Assembly: GCA_936440205.1 (NCBI GenBank)
Contig: OW387148.1
Location: 37,111,003-37,175,002, forward strand
Reading direction: 5' to 3'
Length of the DNA stretch: 64,000 nucleotides
Source: Lepidonotus clava
Taxonomy: Eukaryota > Annelida > Polychaeta > Phyllodocida > Polynoidae
The notes below the pieces were generated by a model that worked only from the letters and a program-made list of their open reading frames with translations, made no database searches and was not told the DNA's origin. A program made the position numbers and the translations under genes. Every line of letters begins with the position of its first letter. The stretch's first letter is position 1. Positions 26,101 through 38,100 of the stretch are shown here, in pieces.

Positions 26101-29100
26101 GGGCCGGGGTAAGTGACCAGTGAGAATGGTCAAACCAGTTCTGGCTCACGATGCAGACAGGAGTCTAAAGTTGACTAAAGTGATCAATGCTTGTCATACA
26201 TGAGGCAGCCGCAGTTATATCATTTGACAATGACATTCATTATCACAAATAAATTACCGCTGTATAGTAAGCCTTGCTTTGACGAGAAACGTGTAAATCC
26301 CCCGAATAAGCCCTTTTAAACATGAGGCAAGGTTATAGGTCGGTCAGCACCGTTCTTTCTTTTTTTACAAGACAGTGTTGTATTCTGAAAACTGCTACAT
26401 CATAATCTCAAACAATGAAATCTATAATCAGTTTCTTGTGCTTAGTATTACTCACAGAGATAATACCTAAGAAATCTTTTAATACTAATTAATACTAATA
26501 AATTAATTAACATTACGACTACACAGAATGAAGCAATGCCTTGTTATTTCAATATTTGACGCATGAAGATTATAACCAGTTAACAATTACATTTATTAAA
26601 TTGACTAAATTTTGAATGCCCCTTTTCGTTTCTGTGTTTCATTTCGTCGTTAAATTACATTTCCTGCTGTATGCTATGAAGATATTAAGATATGAATGCA
26701 TGTACGTTACATTTTGATTGTCTATATATAAATGCCATAGTATACCATTACTCCTTTTCTACATGAGATTTCGGGATGACGGTTAACGTGATTGAAGTTC
26801 AGCAATAAATCCGTTTTTATTGCGTTTTACAGATTTCTATGATATTTTACTGTTCATGCTTCCCCTGTGAACTACCAGATAGCCTTGTGTACCATTCATA
26901 AGCCTCATCCCGGTAAAGCCAGTTAGACAACGGTCAATGAAACCTTACGTCACAGTATGAATATGCATGATTGAGATATGAATATCATGGAGTGAGCATG
27001 GATTGTGGGTATTGTGTGTGACGTAAGGGGCGTAACATCACAGGATATCCCCGGGAGGGGCGGCCGCTACGCGCATGCGCCGATTGTCCCCCGATCTGTG
27101 ACGTAACGGTGACACTGGGGACAACCCCCGAGGGACGGACGGTCCCCTCACCCAACTCCTCAGCCAGACTCGACAATTATAATTGTTCTGAATGACTATA
27201 CGTTAGAAGGCACGGTTATTTTAACAATGGATTTATTCTATGTACTTGACATGTCAATCTGAGGCATGTTCACTGAATATATTATACTGCTATAGTTGAT
27301 GTCCATAACAATAAAAAACCTGAATTGTCTTACTACGTATTGGCAAAAGTACCTGACCGTTTATCTTTTAATAATGATGCGACATCAAGTTCTTGCCATC
27401 AAGAAAAAATTAGGCCCTCTAATTTGTAATTTGGCTGACTTGCACTATGTGGTTCTAATTTTGTGTTATAAATCCTTTTTCTGTTGTTAAATGTATTAGA
27501 ATTTTCCTTTACTTTCCCAGGAATCTTCCCTAGAAAAACGCACGTCCAAAACGTTAGTGTTACTGAGTTCTACCACTTCAGCGGCACGTGTTGCCATTGT
27601 CTATTGTTTAAATAAACTTCTCAAAACAATGGCTTCATGATATCGTACTGCGTACACGCAAATTTTACAGTATTACAGTCCCTAAATTACGTTCTTGTCC
27701 TATATTATATTGTTTGAGACATTCCGTCCAAATTTCTTTTCAAAGAAAAGAAAAACCGGACAGAATTTTCCCAATTTCAAAAGCAACTCCGTTCAAACAA
27801 AATCAGTAAAGGAGTCATAGGCCCTTATTTTCCTAAGTGATCAGGTTAATCAGTGAATGGTAAATGTGTCATATTTATTGTCCCAGTCATTAGCGAAGCC
27901 CTCCATCACAACAGAAGTCATGCCATAGCAAAATGAATTCAAAGAGCAGTTCTTTGGTGAAGATGCGTTTGGGACGCACAGAATTGGTAACCATGGATAC
28001 ACTATATATATGTTCGCGTATCAAACTGATTGGCCTTTGTTTTATCACTCATGAATTCACACTTCAAACGTGTGACATGGACATATGAATCGTATAAAAC
28101 TCTACTAGTGGAAAAATATAGGTCCAGAAAAAATATCATTGGAAAGTAAATTCCTTGAAAATAAGGAAACACTTAAATATGTTAGTAAATGGGTCACATT
28201 CAAGTCACATGACTTTCATGTATAGGTTGCTTCGAAAACGTTCCTGTTTCCACTAGAGGGTCATACAACCTACAAAAGGACCTACGCTTCGCTCTTCAAG
28301 GACAGATGTTCGGAATCTTTTTAAGTGTTTCCTAAACCCCTGAAAGGCTTCTACGTCATGTCCTCATCCACATCAGGCACGGCACAGACGACATACTATG
28401 TGACAGCAATACTCTGAATATCTACATTTGTGCCAAGTCGTTTTTGGTGTTTTAATTTTCATACAAACATCCCGTATTTTAGTCAATTATGATTTAGGGA
28501 GATAAGCTCGGTGGGGAGGGGGGTTATCAATAAACCCGTGTATGTCACAGGAGCTGAGAGGAAACAACTATTAACCTTTTTATAGTCCCCACCTGTCACA
28601 TATATGACCCTGGCACCAGCACACCGTGTATCAAGTCACCCTTTACACCCCATATGACAGTGTTTTTTTGACAGAGATGGGTCTGAGATATGTATGACCT
28701 ATGATATGACCTAAACCCCTGTATCAGTGTATGTCACAGGAGCCCTAAGTAGTTCTTTTCTTGCCGGGTGACAAGCAGGGCTCCCAGCTGGCCCGGGACC
28801 AATTACTGAGACACAGGTCTCAGCCTTGTCTGTATGATAGGTCGTTTGTACGTTATCAGCGGGGTAGGCAGGGGGCCTACGGGGGACACGGGTCACCGGC
28901 CGGGGAGGAGGGGGGGGGGGGGGGGGCATTGTCCGGGGGTTACAGAATAGACAGCACGGGCCAACTCCCGGCCACTCGTGCGGAAAGCCCGGAGAGTTAA
29001 TCAGGCAGAAGGGACGTGTGGGGGCCTTAATGAGACTGGGTCAAATGACTGAGGGTTGACTGAAGTCGCTGGATATGTCAGTTATGTCTGGGGAGAAAAG

Positions 29101-32100
29101 GGCGAGGGTTAAGCCTTTATTCCACTAGGCGATTCTGACTGCTGGTTATTAGATTTTTTTTGATATGTTGCCGGTAATATTGTAAACGTCCATGATACAT
29201 GATTGTTACATATCATTTGAAAGAAAAATTTTATATATATGACATCGGGATTAAAATCGGCTAGTGGAATACAGCCTTAACTGTGAAAAAGACTCGTCTC
29301 CCCACAGCAATGGCCCGAGACCCTTAAATTCGACACGGCGACATGGTCATTTCTTAAAATTGATATGCGACATGAGGCTTAGAGACATGAAGCAAAAAAA
29401 TAAACGTCATGACAGGGGCTATTTCTTGAATTCGACATGGGACATGAGAAGTTCTTAGAGGTGACATGGGAAATGAGAAGTTAAGTGAGAAGGGACATAG
29501 TCATTTCTTAAATTCGATATGTGACATGGGGATCTCCGATCAAGGGATCCACAGCAGGCACCGTCCACGTGGTCATGAAGAAGGGTAGTAGTATAGGACT
29601 TGATTCGTGAAGATGAAGGAGACTCTGAATATGTTCAATGGGAGAAATGGACGTGTTTCACATATAATGACATTATGGCAGAGGTATGACCGGGAGTATA
29701 TATAATTGACCCGTTTCAGTCCTAATGAGACAATAGTCTATGTCAGAGTTTACCACGGGAGAAGTGACGAGTGTCAGTCCTAATGAGCCTATGTCGGTGG
29801 GAGTAATCAAGCCACTTACCGTCCTGCTGGGAGGGATGGGGAGGGGCGGGGGGAGCCGGCAGCCGGCAGGTACACTGAATTGTTTTGTACTTCTGGTCCA
29901 GTGCACTTCTCACTTGTAAATTACAGTGTGAGTTCTGCAGTGGAGATGTCAACGGCCAGCGTCAAGACGTCTTAATTTTGTATCGGTTTGCACACCTTCT
30001 CCTTCCATATCGTAACGATTCTCTACCAGGCTGTACGAGTTTAAATGCAAGCAGTCCCCTAAAAAAGTGTATATTTTCTCCATACGCACGAGTTATGATA
30101 CATTTATCAACTTGTGAGTAAATTACATTTAAGGTATCGTTTACAAAACATATGCGTTTATTATGCAATCTAAAAAACTGAGTCACGAGTGCTCGAGAAC
30201 AACAACCTGTCAGAATGAACTAAATATGGCAATACATCATGTAATGTGACAACAGTTTTTGGTTGGTTGCTGGTACCTTTATGCCCTAATTAACTGCCAG
30301 GGTCATATCAAGGGCACTACCTATTTGTTGCAGTGGGACCCAATGCCCTCTTTATATTGCTGCCTCACTGACTTTCATGTCATCCCGCATGTCATACGCC
30401 TACATGATAGCCAACCCAGTCACATTATACTGCTACTGACACCAGGCTAACAAGTTGTTTTGTGGTTCTTTACTTCATCCCAAGTGCCAAGCAAACAGCA
30501 ACCACTACCATTTTTTAAAAAAGTCTTGGTGTGTCTTGGCCGGGTTTGAACCCATGGATGACGTCCCGCACTCGAAGCATGCACCCTACCAACTGAGCCA
30601 CTGAGTCTGGTGACGGGATAGTGTTAGGCTTACATTTATGATTACATGCGTTTCCCTGCCAAACCAGTGAATCACCATCTGAATTTCTGAATTTCATCTC
30701 CCTGAAAAAAAAAAGCTGGTGGGACTGTCGACGTGACGTCGGCGTAATATCGACCTGATGCCGCCTCAGATCTCCCCTATTGATATTAATGAATAGTCGG
30801 ATTGAGCTGAGGCAGAGACGGTATATTAATATACCGTCTCTGGCTGAGGTATAGGACCTGTCAGAATGAACTAAATATGACTAAAACCTGGCTGAGGTCG
30901 GGGTTGCAACTAAACCATAATTAAAATCTTTATTTAAATGTATTATAAATGATGTTCTCCTTTCTATTGTATTTATATTCTTTTAATGCATTTCAGGGTT
31001 GTTTTGTTTTGTTTTTTTATTATTTTTGAAAACATCATTCAGGGTTAACCCTGGTCTTCCATGATAAACATGTTAATGAAGTTAAAAATGTATAAGCTGT
31101 ATAAAACACTAAGACAAATAACGAACTACAGCAGACGGTTTCTTCAACCCCAAGCCAAATGAATAGGGCTACATCCGGAATAAAGGGCACTGCGACAAAG
31201 GGCACACGACCACTCTTAGGGTCAAAGGGCCACGTATTGTAGGATGTCCCAGCATATAAACACGCCCCCCCCCCCCCCCCCCCACTCCCCAAGTTATTCT
31301 GACGGCCTCCATATTACTATAAAACCAACGGGAGGCCCCAGCCCCTACCGTCCTCTCATTTCGGAGACGGTCCAGGTAGATCTACCCCCACCCCCACCCC
31401 CCATACATTCACACACCTGAAGCCAACGCCCCTTATTAACTCATTTAGCACGTGGGGACCTGAGGTACGCGAATCACCAGCGGCATTAACGGCAGAACAA
31501 TGATCCACCGGCACCCAGCGGGTAGGGGACGTCACGTGACCACGCCCTCATTGAAATACCGACTAATGCAATAACTATACGTTAAGAATGGAGATTGTTC
31601 GGAATTGGGATTTTCTTTTAATTAGTGTGGCACCATCACCACCATGGATGCTGTGTGCATCTTCAAATAGGCCAACTAGAACTAACTGCAAATCATGATC
31701 CAATATGTTTAGTTTCAAAACTAGGCTTCACGATCATCACATCATAAGTGGTGGGACCTGTTTTTCTAGAGACTTTCAGCAACAGATCTAGATAGGCCTA
31801 CTGCTTACCTTAAATCAATGGACTAATTAATGAATATTGCAACATAATCTAGGCCCTAATCCATGCCTCGTACCCCAATATCTATTGTGCAGGGATAATT
31901 AGTTTAAGAGACCAGAGACTCTACTCTGAATTTAGCGCTAAATGTCTTATAACCAAATAATTATGCCCTCAATAAATTAGGTACGAGGGGTTTCTTCTTA
32001 ATGGGCTAAGTAGAAATAGCAAGATGTAGCTTTTAAGATTCCAGGATTATTTTAGAATTCTAAGGTGAAAACCGAATGGAAAATAACCTTTATTTTGAAT

Positions 32101-35100
32101 TTGATAAACAATCTGTAAGAGGAAGTATCCAAGGCTGGCAAAATTGAAATCAAAAGAAAAACGTGCACAACGGCCAGATCTAGGAGACAAAATGTGAGAT
32201 TAGTTCCGCCCTGTTCACATAGACCTCAGGAATGTTGGTATAGTCTACAGGCCACTAATAGGAAACACTGCTCCCTGAGAGGCGAGGGCGACTATTAGAA
32301 GCGGCTGGCGATATCATTGGTAATGTGCCATCACCTCATATAAATCACACTAATGGAATTCCGACAAAACTGCCTGAGTACCCGCCGAATACCAGCGCTT
32401 AATTTAGGCCTTTTCCCTCGCACACTTCGCTGGGCCCAGTCATCATTAAGAACGCTTAATAGAGTTTGGCCCGGAGGTGTGCAGCTTCCTTTATCGGGCA
32501 CCAGATGGCAGTGGGAGGCAGGCCCCTTATTATCGCCCAGACCTGACCATAGGACATTACGTGACCAGCGGTGATGACGTCACTAATAACCCGCCGTTAC
32601 CAGGGACACAGGCTCGTGAGCGCTGGGACGTGCGCCTCTATGGCTTTTTGAGAGGGCGAATTGGGACTGAGTTTCTTATCCCACGGACGGAGGGGGAGGG
32701 GAGGGGGATTAAGGGGGCCGCACCCCCGGGGCCCCTAAAAATCCCATATAATCTCCGCCCCGCCCCTCGTGACGTCACGGCGGCCATTGTTCCCTCTGTG
32801 CTCCAGCTTTTTACCGCTCCTCTGAGAGTTGGGAGATTTTTGAAGGGGGTGATTGGGGGCGGGGGGGGGGGGGCTCCCCTGACCGGATTTGATAATAAAT
32901 CTGTTGTTTCCCGGGTGGGTGGGCAGCGATTTGCGGCCAGTTAAGATGAAAGACGCCGCCTCCAGGGGGCGGGTCGGGATGAAGGTGCGCGCGCACCCGC
33001 CTGATGTGGGGCTTCGGCAACAGGTGGCGCCCGCCGTGGTAACGGGTGGGCAGCGGGAGACGACCAGTCACCGTTTTTACAGATACGGCTTCTGCCTATT
33101 GTTCTTTCCCTGTCTTGTGCTGGGACTGACAAACGGTTTCTTGTCTTCGTTTTTACCAGATTTATTTTTGTCTACCTGCATACATGACCTGCATGCGAAA
33201 GGTTGGCCACTCGAAATTTTGTTTTCAAATTCACTGTAGCCTATTTTCCCTGTCAAGTGACAAACTTTCCCTTAGTCCTTTTCAACAACTTTAACTTGTT
33301 AAAATCTAAAAGCCTTCAAGTGCAGGCAAAATTGGGAAACTCTGTCAACTAAATTTTACATAATCGGGGCTAGACATATCTTTTCAAAACGTGGTTGTCT
33401 GTCGGGCAACCACAGATCTCCACTTTTCTATCAGTCACATGTTAAGTTTAAGACGTTTAGACTAGAGCTCAGCAAATCCAAAGCCTGTACTTAGAATGAG
33501 TAGTTGAACAAAAATGAATTCTGAAATTTTTTTGTATTTTAGTACAAAACATGCCCGTCAGGCAACTAACTCCACACTGAAAACACAGAGTTGTCAAAAG
33601 TGGTGCCAAAAACGACAACCCAAGGTTGTCACAGGCTGTGTCTGTGTCTGTTAGACAAAAAATCTTATTTATGAATATTTTCATGTTGTAGATATCATAG
33701 TCATTATAATGACATCCTATTATGTTATTACTAGTTATTAGGTGTGGCCATTACACATAGGAGGCCTATGAGTCGTATGGTTTTGACACCATTCACTTAC
33801 AACACTAACAGAGGCCATGACAACCCTGGGCTGTCACTTTAGGCACCATTCACCTACAACCCTAGGGTAGTCAGGCAGGACTTTTGACTTCTCATTTTCT
33901 TCTGTGACAACCCTATGACAACCCATTCTTCATTTTTGCTTCTCTGACGACCTTTTTGGCCTAAAACAGTCGGGAGAAAATGACTACCTTTGGGTTGTCA
34001 TACAGCCTCAAAATTCACAATGACAACCCTCTGACCACCCTAAAGTTGTCAAAGGATTGTCACAAGGTAGTCACACAGCATTGATGGCCTGAAATGAGCC
34101 CTGTGATGACCCAAAAGTCACATATGAGAGCCCAGAAGTGACCTGTGACAACCCTTTGACAACCTTGCAGTGGCTCTCTGACGACTTTGTGTTTTCAGTG
34201 CATAAACCTACTGGTACCCTTTTCTGGTTGTCCCGGTCGTCCGAGCATCCGATTTGTCAAGGCCTGAATTATTTTACATCTTGAGAATCAGGAATTACAG
34301 ACCCTGGTTATACAGGTGTCTGGGTTGTGGCAAATTTTGAAAATTCCTGGTGTTTTTTCCTGACAAGAACTTTTTCTACAATTATCTTTTTTACAGGTGC
34401 AGTGGCCGCCCGTAGGCCCTTATGATTTGTACAAATTTCTGACACAGATTTTGAGATTGATTGAACTGAAATAACCTAGGGCTTGTTTAAGAATTTATAG
34501 AAGGTTGAGTTGTTGTAAGACAACAAATAGGGCACCATTTTTAAATTTGATTTGTTATTTCTTTTCTGTAGGAGAGAGAGGATATTAGGTCTAAATGACC
34601 TTAGGAGACCTGATGGGACTTGATAAGACCATGTGAAACTGTGTGAGACCTTATGAGACATTTTAAGACATTCTAAGACCTGCGTGGGAACCCTACAGAC
34701 CCATTGCAGACCCCCATACCAGAGTGAGACGAAGACGGGAGGAGAGGCAGAGAGAGGGTGTCAGGGTACAGGGTGTTTAGGACGTGCCTCCCATAGACCT
34801 CCGCATACAACGTGGATGTGAAACCTGTCACTCAGCAAAATTTGCTGAAGCTGGTTGCCACAATGCTGTCAGTAATCTATACAAACATGCTGCAAAACCT
34901 CAACCAGCGAAGGAAAAAAAAGACAGTGGTCGATATAAGAGGTCGCATTAGACTTGACAAACTATATAAGAGCTCACGCAAGGCGACCAATAAGTCACAA
35001 GAAGGTTAATTATTCAATTGCTCGGGTGAACATGCATGACAATACATTGATAAAGAAATGATGAGTACAGTACCCTCATCGAAACGCAGATACACGATGA

Positions 35101-38100
35101 CTGATGTCAAAGGAATCTGATAAAGTAGAAGACTGGACCGTGTTACCAGATCAACCTTCTTTAAGCCCCATACCCACTAGGACATTTTACCGGCGACTGG
35201 CGACAGGCAACAGCAGAAGCGCTGGTAAAATCATCACCAAATCAGATCACCTGTTAGCATGTAACACTTCAATATTACATCTTACAGGTGATCTGATTTG
35301 GTGATGATTTTACCAGTGATTCTGCTGTTGCCCGTCGCCAGTTGCCAGTAAAATGTCCTAGTGGGTATGGAGCTTTAGAGTTTTCATTCCATAGCTGAGA
35401 TCTTTCGGGGGGGGGGGGGGGGAGGGGGGGGTATAATGATATATGCTTATAATCATATCAACCATGGCGGCTGAGGCTGTTATTGATATTGTATTCACAT
35501 ATCTCAAACCCAATTCTTTTAAGATTTCAAATGGTCTCCTTCTCCCACATACATATCTATCTTTTTATGTTATATGCCCTGACTGTATATCTTAATAATG
35601 AAATATAAACGTCATATCTTTTGGTTAAACGAAAAATAAAATTTTTCTTGATCCATGTTCTATTTCCCATTAACGGGCCAGCATCTCCTACCCCCCTGTG
35701 GTCAAACGCGACACAAGTTACTGGTAGAAAGGGAAAGGTATAAGAGTGCCATCACTGCCCACCCTTACCCATCTACAGGTAGGTATAAGGTATTCCTGCC
35801 TTTGATGCCCAACTGCCCCCCTCCCCGCCCCATCACCTGCCCTCCCGTCGGCCTGGGGTCCCACAAAGCGGGAACTCTTAATCCCCCAACCACCTTAAAG
35901 TGGACACATCAAGGATACGTCAACAACAACAAGATGGCCAACTCCGCCTCCTAACAGCACCCCAGCGGCGCCTAGCGGGCCCGCGCCACCCTTTGATGAT
36001 ACCCACAATGCACCTCGTCAGGATCGGCGGGGCATCTGAGGTGGTCGGGGGGTAGGGGGGGGGGGTGGTGGGGGGAGGTTAAGGAAAAGGGGGAGGCCCT
36101 GAATGGGCCGTAATGAGCGCTGATGGCCGGAGAACGGGACCAGGTTCTGACCATTGTGGCCCCGACACTGGGCGTCCCGTTCTCCATTGAGGCCCGGCGC
36201 CGTTAGGGGTGGGGTAGGGAGCGGGCAGGTGTCTCTGATGAGGTATGATATACACGGTGGGGATAGGGACTACAATGGGAGGGTTAATGGTATCTGTTTA
36301 CTCCGCAGTTTGTAACAGTTCGTTTGCGTTTTATCTAGTTACCTTCCTTATATTAAATTGGCGTTGCTTCCAATCTGCACCAAGCCCCACCTCTTCAATG
36401 CTAGCTACCATTGGAGACAGAATAGTAAGAGCCAGAGGCAGAGTGTCAGTTGAAATAAATGCTGGTATATGAACTCATGCATGTCACTATGAGATAAAGG
36501 GTAGAACACCAGCACCCAGCGAAATTAGTGCATACACCCTACTGGAGCACCTCCCAGAGCCCCCTCAGTGGTGGCCTAATAGGTAGGGTGCCTGACTGCA
36601 ACACGGGCGGCCGGGGTTCGCCTCCCGGCTGCGGAACGCACTTGTGTAATAGTAATTTGCAATTGTTTTCTTCGAATGGTTTTAATATTACATTCTATCT
36701 GACAAAACTAAGCATGTTGCAACTTGTGAAGATGTGTTCTAGAAGTGAACAATGCAGTGAAAGGACAGTGAGTTCACTCCGACGTGAATGTTTGCTAAAC
36801 TCTATTAATTTTAGGCTACTTCAGGGCGCATTATGGAGGCAATTTGGGAAAGCCCGTTTTCCATCACAGGCCTTTAGCAATTAAAACGCTTATGTTTAGT
36901 TTTATTCGACGCCCTCTAACTGAATCACGCTAACGGCTCTGTATCAGTGCTCACCAAATCTAGCACCCAGGGTGCGTCCACTACATCCAGGGGATACCAT
37001 ATAGATGTCTATATATGAATACCCCCAAAAAGAGGATCAGCTCTCGAGATTCCTTGTCATCAAACGGACAAGCATTCTAATGATGCTATCGCTCCATATT
37101 TCCTCCGATGTCAAAGGAGTTAAAAAATTTTGATTCTGCAACTCTTATTTCATCTTTTGTAAATTCGCTTAGGCTCAGGTCTTACACCAAAGTAACGTAC
37201 ATACATGTGCATCGATTCTGACCAGGTCAAAGTAACGTACATACAGGTGTATCTATTCTGAGTGGGTTAATATTTGAACAAAGACTGTTTACATTTGGAC
37301 TCAACCCCGGAGAACCCCCACAGAAGCAAACTCTTCACTTGCCAAAGCTGCGGGGGTATCAGGGATGTCTAAATAGAGGGAAAGACGGACTGGCGTATAG
37401 ACAGTCTATCACTGGCCGGGAAGCACTTTAAAGTGATTGGTATATGGTCCTAGACCCTTAAATTCGACACGGCGACACGGCCTTTTTCAGGGACTACTGA
37501 CATGGGACATGGGATTTTAAAAGATAATGACATTGGACATTGTCTTTTCTTAACTTCGACAGGGTGACATTGCCCTTTCTTAACTTTGACATGCAAATCA
37601 AGGGGCCCTGATATTATACTGTTCTTGCTTATCACTACCCTAAGATGATGTTAGATAGGAAATTAAAAAAAGTTAATCCTGTATGTGTCCCTGTATCAGC
37701 TTGAATCTTACGTGTCTCTCCATTTTGAAAAGACAATGACATCGTTCAGGAAGTATCTCAAGATCAAATTTTGATAAGCTGCTCTTCCCGATGAGGAGGA
37801 GGCGGGGGATTCCGGGGGCAGATCACATATAGATTCACCTGCTGCTCAGTCAGGTGAGTCTACAGGTGAGATAACTCGGCCTACAGGTGAGTATAACAGG
37901 TGAGTACAGGTGAGGGTACAGGTGGGAGGGGCGGGCCTACAGGTGGGTCAACACCAAATAAAGGTGACAACACAGGTGTCCCCGGCCCCTCCTGGGCCTC
38001 TCCTGGGCCCTCTCCTCACTCAGGTGTGCAAAAAACTTCCCGTTTCTATTAATCAGCCGTCTCTGAGGGGCGCGCGCTGACAGGTCCAAGTGTCCAGGCC

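Noticed and set aside
36566-36640. A genuine tRNA gene
   Set aside because: Boxes A and B are present but the acceptor and anticodon stems do not pair well. A SINE head is the simpler reading; the same applies to the heads near 30.6 and 46.7 kb.
37836-38026. A series of plus-strand splice donors from a nested gene
   Set aside because: CAGGTGAGT repeats look like donors, but no open exons precede them. Clustered E-boxes or a decayed repeat fit better.
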